From Octadecabacter temperatus (lineage in GTDB: Bacteria > Pseudomonadota > Alphaproteobacteria > Rhodobacterales > Rhodobacteraceae), in contig NZ_CP012160.1 of NCBI RefSeq assembly GCF_001187845.1, positions 744,001 to 808,000 on the forward strand: a DNA stretch of 64,000 bases, given 5' to 3'. Positions within the stretch are counted from its first letter, which is position 1, and each line of letters begins with the position of its first letter. The translations under genes were made by a program, and so were the position numbers. Shown in pieces: positions 16,127-24,990 of the stretch. Below the pieces are notes generated by a model. The model saw only the letters and a program-made list of their open reading frames with translations. It did no database searches and was not told the DNA's origin.

Positions 16127-17242
16127 ATGAACGATAATAAGAAAGCCGGCCTAAACCGCCGAGGATTTATTTCGGGTGCTGCGGGCGTAGCGGGCCTGTC
16201 AGCGATGCATATTACAATCGCGAACACCGCACATGCACAAACCTATCCGGGGCGTCCGATTACGCTGGTGGTTATGTATTCTGCTGGTGGTGGCACGGAC
16301 ACGATCATGCGCAAGCTTGCTGAAGAAATGGCAGCTGCGAAAGGGTGGACGATCAACGTAGCCAACCGCCCGGGCGCGGTTGGTGGTGTTGCGACCCAGT
16401 TCGTTGGGGCTGCGCGTCCGGACGGCTACACGCTGCTCGGTGGTGCCAATTACAACCGCTTCGTGCGCGTGCTTGGTCATGCCGAATTTACGCCGTGGGA
16501 AGACTGGATTTCCATGAAGGCTGCAAATGCGTTGGCCAGCTGGTCGGTGCGTGCAGACAGCCCGTTCCAGACGATGGAAGACGTTATCGAAGCAGCGCGG
16601 GCGAACCCAGGTTCTGTTTCGATTTCCACATCAGGCACCGGTGGCGTGTGGCATGAATTGGCACTGATCGTTGCAAACATCGCAGGTGTTGAGCTGAAGT
16701 ACGTGCCGTACCAAGGCGGCAAGCCTGCGACATTGGCGGGCCTTCAGGGTGAGACAGATATCTCCGGTGGTGGCTTGCACGAACACATCGATCTGATCCG
16801 TGCTGGCGAGATGCGTAACTTGACGCAAACAAGCGGGGACGACATCACGTTGGATGACGGACAGGTTCTACGTTCGATCGCTACGATCCTGCCTGAAAGT
16901 CGCAGCATTCTGCCTGTTGGCGCGACCTACAACTTCATGTTCCGTCGCGATCTGCCTGCGGAAATCCAACAAGAAATCGTCGACGGGTTCCGCGCTGCGG
17001 CAAACTCTGACGGCTTCAAAGAGCTGGTCGACTCCAAGTTCTTCCAGCTTGACGTGAAGGTTGGCGAAGAAGCTGACCGTGAGGGTGCTTTGATGGAAAC
17101 GATCACCACGGATATTTTCAACCGCAATCAGGAACAGATCGGTGCCGAAGTCAAAACGGCCGAAGAGCTTGGCCTGCCTGCGCCTGAAGATTTCGACAGC
17201 TGGTGGCCGCCGCAAGGCTACACACCGCCATCTTTTACCTAA
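16127..17242 (+). CDS. tctC: Tripartite tricarboxylate transporter substrate-binding protein (TctC/Bug family)
   Basis: 371 residues from the ATG at 16127, preceded by GGGAGAGAGAG; an upstream TTG in frame is not needed. The leader has a twin-arginine-like NRRGFISGAAG and a hydrophobic stretch, with cleavage expected after AHA (about residue 37). Mature protein begins YPGRPITLVVMYSAGGGTDTIMRKL, the Bug-family beta-alpha-beta with the dicarboxylate-binding loop, and contains GYTLLGGANYNRF and YVPYQGGKPATLAGLQGETDISG. It binds a carboxylate in the periplasm for TctAB, encoded next. A strong hairpin follows the gene. Confidence 0.9.
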   Translation: MNDNKKAGLNRRGFISGAAGVAGLSAMHITIANTAHAQTYPGRPITLVVMYSAGGGTDTIMRKLAEEMAAAKGWTINVANRPGAVGGVATQFVGAARPDGYTLLGGANYNRFVRVLGHAEFTPWEDWISMKAANALASWSVRADSPFQTMEDVIEAARANPGSVSISTSGTGGVWHELALIVANIAGVELKYVPYQGGKPATLAGLQGETDISGGGLHEHIDLIRAGEMRNLTQTSGDDITLDDGQVLRSIATILPESRSILPVGATYNFMFRRDLPAEIQQEIVDGFRAAANSDGFKELVDSKFFQLDVKVGEEADREGALMETITTDIFNRNQEQIGAEVKTAEELGLPAPEDFDSWWPPQGYTPPSFT

Positions 17243-17253
17243 GGTTCTTCCTG

Positions 17254-17289
17254 AAACCGACCGAGGTAGACGATCGCCTCGGTCGGTTT
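17254..17289 (+). terminator. 13-bp stem hairpin between tctC and tctB
   Basis: Stem 17254-17266 (AAACCGACCGAGG) pairs perfectly with 17277-17289 around a 10-base loop, ending in TTTAAATT. It lies inside the operon, so it likely works as a partial terminator or mRNA 3' end stabiliser that gives more binding protein than membrane subunits. Confidence 0.75.
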
Positions 17290-17321
17290 AAATTCCACTA
17301 AAAGCTTATGAAGGCGATGAC

Positions 17322-17888
17322 ATGAGTCAGGCTGACAACAATCAAGTTGTGTTCGAAGGCGAGGACGGCAACGCAGGATATGCCTCACCTGCATTGGATC
17401 TTATCGCGACAGCATTTTTGCTGGGGCTTTCTGTTTTGGTGCTAGTGGCATCATGGCGCTTGCCGGTTCCAGGGACGTGGACTACTGCGCCGGGGCTTTT
17501 GCCGTTCCTGACAGCCGGATCGTTGGCGATCATGGCGGTTCTGCTCGGAATCTCAGCGATTGTCCGGCGTCGCGACGGAACGCCCCTATGGGACGAAACC
17601 TCGCGAGACCGCAGCGAAGATGCACGCGCCATCGTTTTGGTTGTCGCAGTTGCAGTCTACGTCGGCGCGCTTCAGGGGTTGGCGTTCCAATACTATTTTG
17701 ACATCGGATCGATTCCGATGGTGCTCAGCGCGTTCGAGCCCGTGACGATCATCGCGCTGTCCGCAATCATTCACATTTTCTGGCGCGGTCCGTTGTGGAT
17801 TACCTCGCTCGTTTCAATCGGCTGGACCCTGACGTTGTCATTGGTGTTCCAAAAAGTGTTCAGCATCCCCTTGCCGGGAGGGTTTTGA
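17322..17888 (+). CDS. tctB: Tripartite tricarboxylate transporter small membrane subunit (TctB)
   Basis: 188 residues with about four hydrophobic segments (residues 25-45, 60-80, 103-125, 135-185). TctB proteins are poorly conserved; the call rests on size, the LPVPGTWTTAPGLLPFLTAGSLAIMAVLLGI pattern that opens most TctB domains, and the position between tctC and tctA. There is an unusually long polar N-terminus of ~22 residues. Only 3 bp separate it from tctA, implying coupling. It forms the inner-membrane complex with TctA. Confidence 0.85.
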   Translation: MSQADNNQVVFEGEDGNAGYASPALDLIATAFLLGLSVLVLVASWRLPVPGTWTTAPGLLPFLTAGSLAIMAVLLGISAIVRRRDGTPLWDETSRDRSEDARAIVLVVAVAVYVGALQGLAFQYYFDIGSIPMVLSAFEPVTIIALSAIIHIFWRGPLWITSLVSIGWTLTLSLVFQKVFSIPLPGGF

Positions 17889-17891
17889 GCC

Positions 17892-19406
17892 ATGATTGAA
17901 ACCATCCAACAATTGGTTACGCCATGGCTGATGATCATGACGTTGTCCGGCGTTTGCCTGGGTATTATCTGGGGAGCCTTACCAGGCCTATCAACGACGA
18001 TGGCGATGGGGCTGTTGATCGGCTTGTCCGCTGGCATGTCGCAAGACGCATCGATCTGTTTCATGCTCGGTGTATATACCGGCAGCGTCTTTGGTGGTGC
18101 GATTTCAGCCGTGCTCATCAACATTCCGGGAACGCCGGACGCCGTGCCAACCATGATCGAGGGGCACCAACTGGCGCAACGCGGCGAAGGTGGTCAGGCT
18201 CTTGGAATGGCGATTGCCGCGTCCTTTGTCGGCGGCACGGTCGGGATCATTCTGCTGGTGACGCTTATCCCTGTCATCCTGACGTTCGCCTTGAACTTCA
18301 AAAGCTGGGAGATGTTCTGGCTCGCCGTTATTGGGATTCTTGTGTCCGGTTCTATGGCGGCGGGAACCATGCCGCTCAAGGGTTGGATCGCGGGCTGGCT
18401 TGGAATGCTCGTGGCCTTCGTCGGGTTGGAAACCATCCATGCGGTACCGCGCTTCACGCTGGGCAGCTTCGCTCTGTTTGACGGTATTTCCTATGTCGCC
18501 GTGTTGATCGGACTGTTTGGTCTGGCCGAGATCTTTCGAACTTTGCCGTCAAAAGATATCACAGCCATTCCCGACAATGTTGGGCGGATCATTCCACCGT
18601 TGCGGATTTTGGCGAAGTTCACTCCGTCTGCGATCCGTTCTGGTGTGCTTGGGACATTCATCGGTGCCATTCCAGGGGCAGGGGCCAATGTGGCATCCTT
18701 CCTCGCCTATGACATCGGCAAACGCCGCGCGTCGCCTGCGGAAAAGGCCAAGTGGGGCAAGGGTAGCTATGAAGCGCTCGTCTGTGCTGAAACAGCCAAC
18801 AATGCCAATATTGGCGGGTCTATGTTGCCCACGTTGGCGCTTGGTATTCCTGGCAATGCGGCTGCGGCGGCATTGCTGGCGGCGCTGACGTTAAAAAACG
18901 TGTCCGTTGGCCCGACGATCGAAATCGACCACCCGGGTCTGATTTATTTCATCTACGGTGCCCTCTTTATCGCCAATGTGATGATGTATTTGGCGGCGTT
19001 TGCCCTGATTGGGCCGTGCGTGAAGCTGTTCAGCCTGCCGCGCGGCATCCTTATGCCGCTGATCATTCCGGTCTGCGTGATCGGTGCTTATGCGGTGAAG
19101 CTTTCAATCTTTGATGTCTGGATCATGTTTGGTGCCGGATTGGCGGGGTGGTTGCTTGCGGTGTTCAAGTTCCCCGTCGCGCCAATCGTACTGGGGGTCA
19201 TTTTGGCGCCGTTGGCAGACGAAAACCTGCGCAGGTCTCTGTTCGTCTTTGAGGGCAAATCATGGACGTTCGTGGCGTCGCAATGGATCGGAACCATCTT
19301 GATGCTGTTCACGGCAATCGTGGTGATCGAAGGAATTTTAAGAGCTATGCGGGCAGGTCGCGCCATCGACGAAGACGCCCAGCTAACAGGAGAACAAGAT
19401 GGCTAA
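17892..19406 (+). CDS. tctA: Tripartite tricarboxylate transporter large permease (TctA)
   Basis: 504 residues, standard for TctA, with about 11-12 membrane segments. Duplicated family signatures are visible: GIIWGALPGLSTTMAMGLLIGLS near the start and GTFIGAIPGAGANVASFLAYD in the middle, plus GSMLPTLALGIPGNAAAAALLAAL. It is the sodium- or proton-driven channel subunit for the ligand bound by TctC. It overlaps the following Gfo/Idh/MocA gene by eight bases, which ties an oxidoreductase directly to uptake. Confidence 0.95.
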   Translation: MIETIQQLVTPWLMIMTLSGVCLGIIWGALPGLSTTMAMGLLIGLSAGMSQDASICFMLGVYTGSVFGGAISAVLINIPGTPDAVPTMIEGHQLAQRGEGGQALGMAIAASFVGGTVGIILLVTLIPVILTFALNFKSWEMFWLAVIGILVSGSMAAGTMPLKGWIAGWLGMLVAFVGLETIHAVPRFTLGSFALFDGISYVAVLIGLFGLAEIFRTLPSKDITAIPDNVGRIIPPLRILAKFTPSAIRSGVLGTFIGAIPGAGANVASFLAYDIGKRRASPAEKAKWGKGSYEALVCAETANNANIGGSMLPTLALGIPGNAAAAALLAALTLKNVSVGPTIEIDHPGLIYFIYGALFIANVMMYLAAFALIGPCVKLFSLPRGILMPLIIPVCVIGAYAVKLSIFDVWIMFGAGLAGWLLAVFKFPVAPIVLGVILAPLADENLRRSLFVFEGKSWTFVASQWIGTILMLFTAIVVIEGILRAMRAGRAIDEDAQLTGEQDG

Positions 19407-20532
19407 ACAACAGAGAAAAGAGATCGGTCTTGCAGTTATTGGATGTGGTACGATTGGACGGATCCGCGCGGAATTTGCGCGTGCTTATCCTGGTGTCGGG
19501 TGGATCGGGGTTTGTGACATCAAATCCGATCTGGGCCACAAGTTGCGCGATGATGTCGATGCGGATTTCTTCACCAACGACTACAAAGAGCTCCTCAACC
19601 GCCCTGAGGTAACGGCGACGATCATCGCAACGGATGAAAACTTTCACTTCGATCCGACGATGCTTGCGATTGAAAAGGGGCATGACCTTTTCATTGAGAA
19701 ACCACTCGCAACGGATGCGCGCCAATCGGCAAAGATCCTTGAAGCGATAGAGGCGAACAACATCGATGCCGTTGTCGGCTACACGCAACGGTTCCGCCGT
19801 CGTTTCCTTGCCATTAAGGAAAAACTCACAACAGGGCAGATCGGGGATGTGCATTCGGTCGTCACGCGCGCGTTTATGAACCGAATGGTGCCGATCGCCA
19901 CGGTGCGCCGCACGCAGGACCGCGCAACGTTGACGCCGATGGTGGTCTCGGGAACGCACAGTCTGGATATGTCGATGTGGCTGATGGAGGGCAAAGTACC
20001 GAAATCAGTCTTCGCCCAATCCAGCGACAAAGTCCTAAGCGAATGGGGCACCAAAGATTCGACTTTTGGCGTGTTCACGATGGAAGACGGCACAATCTGG
20101 TCGATGAATATTTCATGGGCTTTGCCCGAAGTTTGGCCCGGTTCTGTTTACGGGCTTGAGATAGGAATCGTCGGCACTGACGGGGTTATCGATATCGAAG
20201 ACACGCACCGCGATGTGGTCTTGGCCAGTAATCACGAACAGGGTGGTGGCTATGTGCCAGATGGGTACAATCCACCACCACGACACGTTGATTTCTTGAC
20301 CAGCTATCCCCCCGGTGATCTGCACAACGGACAGCTTTGGGGGCCGATGCGCGAAGAGACAAATTCGTGGTTCCAACGTATTTATGCCGGGCAAGAAACG
20401 CCCCACGCTACGGCGGCTGACGGGCATCGCAATCTGTTGATGACGATGGCGATGGATGTCTCGGCTAAACGCGGCGTTCCTGTCGCGTTACCCGCTGATC
20501 CGGAAGAATTGATGAGGGAACTGACTGGATGA
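19399..20532 (+). CDS. Gfo/Idh/MocA family oxidoreductase (island B)
   Basis: 377 residues. N-terminal Rossmann fold with AVIGCGTIGRIRAEFARA, the conserved lysine in HDLFIEKPLATD, and the C-terminal domain starting with TQRFRRRFLAIKEKL. SGTHSLDMSMWLMEGK carries the His-Asp pair typical of inositol dehydrogenase-like members. The start ATG follows AGGAGAAC inside the end of tctA; the stop overlaps the next gene (ATGA). It probably carries out the first or second oxidation of the imported compound. Sequence is quite different from the paralogue at 10619. Confidence 0.87.
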   Translation: MAKQQRKEIGLAVIGCGTIGRIRAEFARAYPGVGWIGVCDIKSDLGHKLRDDVDADFFTNDYKELLNRPEVTATIIATDENFHFDPTMLAIEKGHDLFIEKPLATDARQSAKILEAIEANNIDAVVGYTQRFRRRFLAIKEKLTTGQIGDVHSVVTRAFMNRMVPIATVRRTQDRATLTPMVVSGTHSLDMSMWLMEGKVPKSVFAQSSDKVLSEWGTKDSTFGVFTMEDGTIWSMNISWALPEVWPGSVYGLEIGIVGTDGVIDIEDTHRDVVLASNHEQGGGYVPDGYNPPPRHVDFLTSYPPGDLHNGQLWGPMREETNSWFQRIYAGQETPHATAADGHRNLLMTMAMDVSAKRGVPVALPADPEELMRELTG

Positions 20533-21476
20533 CAATCGAAATTACGTTTGGCGGGTATCAGGGGGACAACTCTGTACACACCCGCGGTGCACGATCCCTT
20601 GCCGAGGCCGTTGAGCGGCTTTCTGACGGCGCCGCGCGGATCAAGTTTCGCCAAAATATCGTGGAAGATGGCCATAAGGCGTCCGACCTTTTGTCGATGA
20701 CAGAAAGCGGTGAGCTGGACGGGTGCTATTTCTCGTCGAGCTATCTGGCAAGCCGAGTTCCTGAACTGGCGTTGTTTGACCAGCATTTTGCTGTTCCGTC
20801 ACGGGCGCATGCCTACGGTGTTTTGGATGGATCGTTGGGACAACGCTTGAAGCAAGAAGTTGAAGCCAAGACCGGATATTCAGTCATGGGATATTGGGAC
20901 AATGGGTTGCGCCATATTTCGTCGCGCGGCGGGCAGTTAAATACGCCGGCAGCTTGCGAAGGGCTAAAGCTACGCACCTTGGCGAGCGACGATCATCAGC
21001 GTGTGTTTCGCGCGCTTGGGTTTGACCCAAAAGCCATCGATGTGCGGGATCTGCCAGCGGCTGTCATTGACGGAACCGTCGACGCGCAGGAAAATCCACT
21101 GACCAACATTTACAACTTCCGCCTTCATGAAACGCACCGTTCGGTGACGATGACTGGACATCTTTTGGGGGTCGCGCTGGTATTGTTTAATCGTGAAAAG
21201 GTTGAAAGTTGGCCCAAGGACGTCCGCGATGCGGTGCGACTAGCCGTGGCCGAGGCGACAAAAGATCAACGTCGCTTCGCGGCAGAAGACGATGTGATCT
21301 GCGCAAAGGCTATGCGAGAAGACGGTGTTGAATTGGTTGAGTTGACGGCAGACGAACGCGCGGCGTTTGCTGACGCAACACGCGGCGAGGTCGATAAGAC
21401 ACGCAGCCGGTTTGGTGACGATTTGATCGCATTGTTTGAGCGCGACATCGCGAACGCGAGCGAAGGGGCAGCGTAA
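20529..21476 (+). CDS. DctP-like (TRAP substrate-binding) domain protein without signal peptide
   Basis: 315 residues. The sequence matches the DctP fold: ARSLAEAVERLSDGAARIKF, NTPAACEGLKLRTLASDDHQRVFRALGFDPKAI, and DLPAAVIDGTVDAQENPLTNIYNFRLHE, the last being the conserved lobe-2 block. Unlike the two other DctP proteins in the window it starts at once with the first mature strand (MTIEITFGGYQ), and the ATG overlaps the preceding stop, so there is no room for a signal peptide. No DctQ or DctM partner follows. It is therefore predicted to be cytoplasmic, perhaps a ligand-binding or sensing protein for the TTT operon, though export by an unseen route cannot be excluded. Confidence 0.78.
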   Translation: MTIEITFGGYQGDNSVHTRGARSLAEAVERLSDGAARIKFRQNIVEDGHKASDLLSMTESGELDGCYFSSSYLASRVPELALFDQHFAVPSRAHAYGVLDGSLGQRLKQEVEAKTGYSVMGYWDNGLRHISSRGGQLNTPAACEGLKLRTLASDDHQRVFRALGFDPKAIDVRDLPAAVIDGTVDAQENPLTNIYNFRLHETHRSVTMTGHLLGVALVLFNREKVESWPKDVRDAVRLAVAEATKDQRRFAAEDDVICAKAMREDGVELVELTADERAAFADATRGEVDKTRSRFGDDLIALFERDIANASEGAA

Positions 21477-21534
21477 AGCGCCCGTATTAAAACAGATTTT
21501 GGGGTGTGCCGAATTGACGGCGCGTCCCAAGTTT

Positions 21535-22590
21535 TTAGAGCGGCGCAATTCCAAGATCTGCTGCAAGCTCTTTCAGCGTTTCGCGCAGAGCGGGGGCGAG
21601 AGGGATGCCATTGTCCGTGCGATCTTGTGTCACCTGCGCCAACCTCTCACCGGGGAGGCGGATTTCGGAAACACCGGTCATCAGCTCGGATGACTTCATT
21701 TCTGCCCACACGTTATCGATGCTGGCTTTGAACATCTTTGGATCTGCGAAGGCTTTGATATCAAGGGCTAGAATGAAGTGGCCCGTGTTCGTTGTCTTTT
21801 TACTGTCGGCATTGAAATCGATCACGTCGCGTCCAAATGCGGCCCCGTTTAACGTGCCTGCGAGAATGCCAAAAATCAACGCAAGCCCGTATCCCTTGGC
21901 GCCACCAATTGGCAAAAGAAACCCTTCAGATGCGCGGGACGGATCCGTCAGCGGGTTGCCGTCTTTATCGACCATCCAGCCTTCGGGCATCGTTTCACCC
22001 CGTTGCGCCGCGGTTTTGACTTTGCCATAGGCGGCAACTGTGGTCGCCATATCCAGAATGATTGGCGGGTTGGCGCCAGACGGAATGGCCACCGCAATCG
22101 GATTGGTACTAAGCAACATTTCCGTGCCACCCCAGGGCGGCAAATGGTTGGCGCTTCCCACCGCGACATAGAGCCCGATCATATCCTTTTTCAGCGGCAT
22201 CATCGCGTAAAGGGATGCAGGGCCAGCATGGTTGGAATGGCGCGCCCCGACCCATGCAACACCTGTGGTTTCGGCCTTCTTCATCGCAAGTTCTGTCGCG
22301 TTTTGCATGACCAGATGTCCAAGCCCATTGTCGCCATCAATCAATGCGGTCGCCGCGCGTTCTTCGATGATCTTAAAGTCGGGTTTGACGTTTAGCCCGC
22401 CAGCCTGAATGCGTTTGATATACATTGGCAGTCGGGAAACCCCGTGCCCATCCTGCCCAATCAGATCGGCCTGCGCCATCAATGCGGCGGCCTTTCCAGC
22501 TTCCTCATGGGGCATGCCAACGGCCACAAACGCGTTTTGAATGAACGATTGAAGCGTGCTGAGCGAGGTGCGCGGTGCTGTTTCAGACAT
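21535..22590 (-). CDS. Malate/L-lactate/ureidoglycolate dehydrogenase family (Ldh2) oxidoreductase
   Basis: 351 residues from the ATG at 22590 (AAAGGAA upstream); the open frame beyond it is intergenic DNA containing an operator. Family blocks: LIGQDGHGVSRLPMYIKRIQAGGL, AWVGARHSNHAGPASLYAMM, STNPIAVAIPSGANPPIILDMATT and GGAKGYGLALIFGILAG. Members are NAD(P)-dependent dehydrogenases of 2-hydroxy acids such as malate, (R)-sulfolactate, ureidoglycolate or 2,3-diketo-L-gulonate. It faces the GntR gene across the region that holds operator O3, so it is likely controlled by it. Substrate not determinable. Confidence 0.88.
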   Translation of the reverse strand: MSETAPRTSLSTLQSFIQNAFVAVGMPHEEAGKAAALMAQADLIGQDGHGVSRLPMYIKRIQAGGLNVKPDFKIIEERAATALIDGDNGLGHLVMQNATELAMKKAETTGVAWVGARHSNHAGPASLYAMMPLKKDMIGLYVAVGSANHLPPWGGTEMLLSTNPIAVAIPSGANPPIILDMATTVAAYGKVKTAAQRGETMPEGWMVDKDGNPLTDPSRASEGFLLPIGGAKGYGLALIFGILAGTLNGAAFGRDVIDFNADSKKTTNTGHFILALDIKAFADPKMFKASIDNVWAEMKSSELMTGVSEIRLPGERLAQVTQDRTDNGIPLAPALRETLKELAADLGIAPL

Positions 22591-22662
22591 TGGGCTAGGT
22601 TCCTTTGGTATGGTGACGTGTAATTCGGGTAGGCCAAGCCACGCTGGTTGGCTTACTCGTGA

Positions 22663-22676
22663 AATGGTTGACCATT
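22663..22676. promoter_or_regulatory. Operator palindrome O3 (AATGGT-TG-ACCATT)
   Basis: A perfect 14-bp palindrome, identical in arms to O1 with the centre inverted. It lies 72 bp upstream of the Ldh2-family gene and 129 bp upstream of the divergent GntR gene, a usual place for autoregulation. Confidence 0.75.
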
Positions 22677-22805
22677 GTCGAGCATGCTGGCAAACCTGAC
22701 ATGAAGGCTTTCTGGGATTTATAGTGATAATCCGTTGAATTTGGTTTGTTTTCAGAGGTGCATTCCACGCCGCGACTGTAACACAAGACTGCGATTGGTA
22801 ACACA

Positions 22806-23489
22806 ATGGATGAAACTATTTTGACGCGATTGCGCACTTGGATTGAGACATCCCGCATGAAAGAAGGTGCGCGGCTTCCGGCAGAACGCGAGTTGGCACA
22901 GACCCTTTGCATTAGTCGCGCCGAATTGCGCAAAGCCATGTTCGTCTTGGAAGTTGAAGGGCGCGTCGAGCGGATCGTCGGGCGGGGTACGTTCCTTGCA
23001 AAACGTGCCGCGGTTGCCAAGAAATCAACAGTCAATGCGCGGATCAACGAGTTGGCCGAACGCACAGGCCCATATGAAGCGATGACCGCGCGGATCGCAA
23101 TCGAGCCTGAACTGGCCTCGCTTGCGGCGATCCATGCGTCTTCAAGGCAGCTACGTGACATTGCGGATTTGGCCGCGGCAATGAAAACCGCCGAAACCTG
23201 GAGCAAATACGAAAAGTTGGATTCTGACTTTCACGACATGATCGCACGCGCATCCGGCAATTCCTTGCTGCATGAGGTGCACAGCGTGATCAATCAGGTG
23301 CGTATGGTTGTGGTTTGGCGTCGCCTTAGCACACCACAAGAAATGCCCTCCAAAGACTATCATTCGTTCACAGAACACGACGCAATTGTCCACGCGCTTG
23401 AGCAACGCGACAGTAGCGCCGCAAAGAAGGCGATGCGCAAACACCTTAAATCGACGCTTGATACCATTCAGGCTGACGACGAGGACTAA
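22806..23489 (+). CDS. GntR family transcriptional regulator, FadR/FCD type (probable regulator of island B)
   Basis: 227 residues. Winged helix at 1-66 (RLPAERELAQTLCISRAELRKAMFVLEVEGRVERIVGRGTFL, with the R-G-x-G-T-F wing) and an FCD ligand domain at about 90-220 (EPELASLAAIHASS, LDSDFHDMIARASGNSLLHE, FTEHDAIVHALEQRD), whose Asp and two His residues could form the metal site of this class. No clear ribosome binding site precedes the ATG; translation may be leaderless. It is the only regulator inside the cluster bounded by the five TGGT-N2-ACCA palindromes, one of which is in its own promoter region, so I infer it binds them. Confidence 0.88.
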   Translation: MDETILTRLRTWIETSRMKEGARLPAERELAQTLCISRAELRKAMFVLEVEGRVERIVGRGTFLAKRAAVAKKSTVNARINELAERTGPYEAMTARIAIEPELASLAAIHASSRQLRDIADLAAAMKTAETWSKYEKLDSDFHDMIARASGNSLLHEVHSVINQVRMVVVWRRLSTPQEMPSKDYHSFTEHDAIVHALEQRDSSAAKKAMRKHLKSTLDTIQADDED

Positions 23490-23497
23490 ACGGCACG

Positions 23498-24472
23498 TTA
23501 AAGCGTCAATAGGGTCGACCCCGTAAGCGACGCATCTTCAAGGGCGCGATGCGCCACTTGCACGTGATCAAGTGGGTAGGTTTTGTTGATGTTCACGCAA
23601 AGAACGCCGTCACGGACAAGTCGGAAAATCTCGTTTGCGGCATGTTCAAGGTCGGCGCGATCCGCGATGTAGTCCGCGAGCGTCGGACGTGTGAAATACA
23701 AAGACCCACTATGTTGCAAAAGGCTGGGCGCGACAGCGGGCGCTTCGCCCGTGGTGGCGCCGTAAGATACAAACATTCCATAACGCGACAGGCTGGCAAT
23801 CGAGGCATCAAAGCTGGCGGCACCGACGCTGTCGTAAACTACAGGAACGCCTTTACCACCCGTGATTTCTTGCACGCGTTCAGCCACGTTTTCCGATTTA
23901 CGATCAATGGCATGGGCATAGCCAAGCTTAAGGATCGCGTCGCAGTTTTCGCGCCCCGACGTCACGCCAATCATGTTGGCCCCGATGTGGTTGCCCCATT
24001 GTCCAGCGAGTTGACCCACACCGCCGCTTGCTGCCCAAAACAGCACATTCTCACCGGCCTTAATTTTATAGGTACGCGTCAGCAGGTATTCGACTGTCGT
24101 ACCTTTCATCAAAACGGCGGCTGCAGTTTCATCGTCTATCCAGTCTGGAATTTTCACGACCCGCGCAGCCGGTGCGTTTCGGTGTGTCGCATAAGCCCCA
24201 AGGATCGGCCCGTAGGCTACGCGATCCCCTATGGCAAACCCATCAACACCATCCCCGACGGCGATAACCGTGCCAGCGGCCTCAAGGCCAAGCGGACTGG
24301 GCAGGTTCATTTTGTACGCACCGGACCGCTGGTAGATATCCATGTAGTTTAGGCCAAGTGCCGTGTGCTCAATTTGAACTTCGCCTTCAGTCGGGGCGGG
24401 CAGTTCAATTGTTTCGAGCTCCATGACCTCAGGGCTGCCCTGCGATCGCATTACAATGCGTGTGGTTTTCAT
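23498..24472 (-). CDS. NADPH:quinone oxidoreductase / zeta-crystallin-like protein (MDR superfamily)
   Basis: 324 residues, zinc-free medium-chain dehydrogenase. N-terminal GroES-like domain (LGLNYMDIYQRSGAYK, PLGLEAAGTVIAVGDGV), then the nucleotide-binding motif FWAASGGVGQLAGQWGNHIGA and the GVPVVYDSVGAASFDASIASLSRYGMFVSYG strand. No zinc-binding cysteines are present. It reduces quinones or alpha,beta-unsaturated carbonyls with NADPH. It is the last gene of a four-gene minus-strand operon (alcohol dehydrogenase, DapA-like, cupin, this) under operator O4. The stop lies 8 bp from that of gntR in convergent orientation. Confidence 0.88.
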   Translation of the reverse strand: MKTTRIVMRSQGSPEVMELETIELPAPTEGEVQIEHTALGLNYMDIYQRSGAYKMNLPSPLGLEAAGTVIAVGDGVDGFAIGDRVAYGPILGAYATHRNAPAARVVKIPDWIDDETAAAVLMKGTTVEYLLTRTYKIKAGENVLFWAASGGVGQLAGQWGNHIGANMIGVTSGRENCDAILKLGYAHAIDRKSENVAERVQEITGGKGVPVVYDSVGAASFDASIASLSRYGMFVSYGATTGEAPAVAPSLLQHSGSLYFTRPTLADYIADRADLEHAANEIFRLVRDGVLCVNINKTYPLDHVQVAHRALEDASLTGSTLLTL

Positions 24473-24510
24473 CGGACTATCCTGTCTCAGTTTTTGGGCG
24501 AGTTCCCAAT

Positions 24511-24972
24511 TTAAGCTGGTGTTTTAAGGCGCATATCGTCGGGGATGGGCCAAGCTGGGTTCTCGCCATCCAGAAATTCCACCGTGACAAACGACAGTTC
24601 TGTGTCGCCGATGTTTTCGACGGAATGCACCATCGATTCACCTGCGCCGTAGTTGTAATGCTTGGTCTCACCGACGTAGTGCTCAACGTCTTTGATTTCG
24701 CCGGAGGAAAAGTAACCGCGCGCTTTTCCGCTAGCCACGGCTGACCAAAAGTAGCGGTTTACGTGGCAGTGAAATCCAGCACGTCCGCCCACTGGGATGA
24801 TCAAATGCCAAACCCGCATATCGGCCGTCTCAGACACCAGTGTCGAACCCACACACCCGTTCTCAAGGCCGGCCAGCATTTCTTCGTAAAACCCGTCTGG
24901 CCAATGGGCGAACGCGGCCGGATCGGTGTTGCGTTCAACGTGGTTTGATACGGTTTTCAGGTTCGTTGACAT
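24511..24972 (-). CDS. Cupin-domain protein
   Basis: 153 residues, single beta-barrel. The first cupin motif is weak (GGRAGFHCHVNRYFWSAVASGKARGYF, with His-x-His) and the second is HSVENIGDTELSFVTVEF, including the metal-ligand His. It resembles small cupins that isomerise, hydroxylate or bind small acids. It lies 18 bp after the DapA-family gene and 38 bp before the quinone oxidoreductase. Role within the pathway unknown. The start at 24972 directly precedes a canonical N-terminus; no upstream alternative is preferred. Confidence 0.78.
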   Translation of the reverse strand: MSTNLKTVSNHVERNTDPAAFAHWPDGFYEEMLAGLENGCVGSTLVSETADMRVWHLIIPVGGRAGFHCHVNRYFWSAVASGKARGYFSSGEIKDVEHYVGETKHYNYGAGESMVHSVENIGDTELSFVTVEFLDGENPAWPIPDDMRLKTPA

Positions 24973-24990
24973 AAGTATCTCCTGTTCTTC

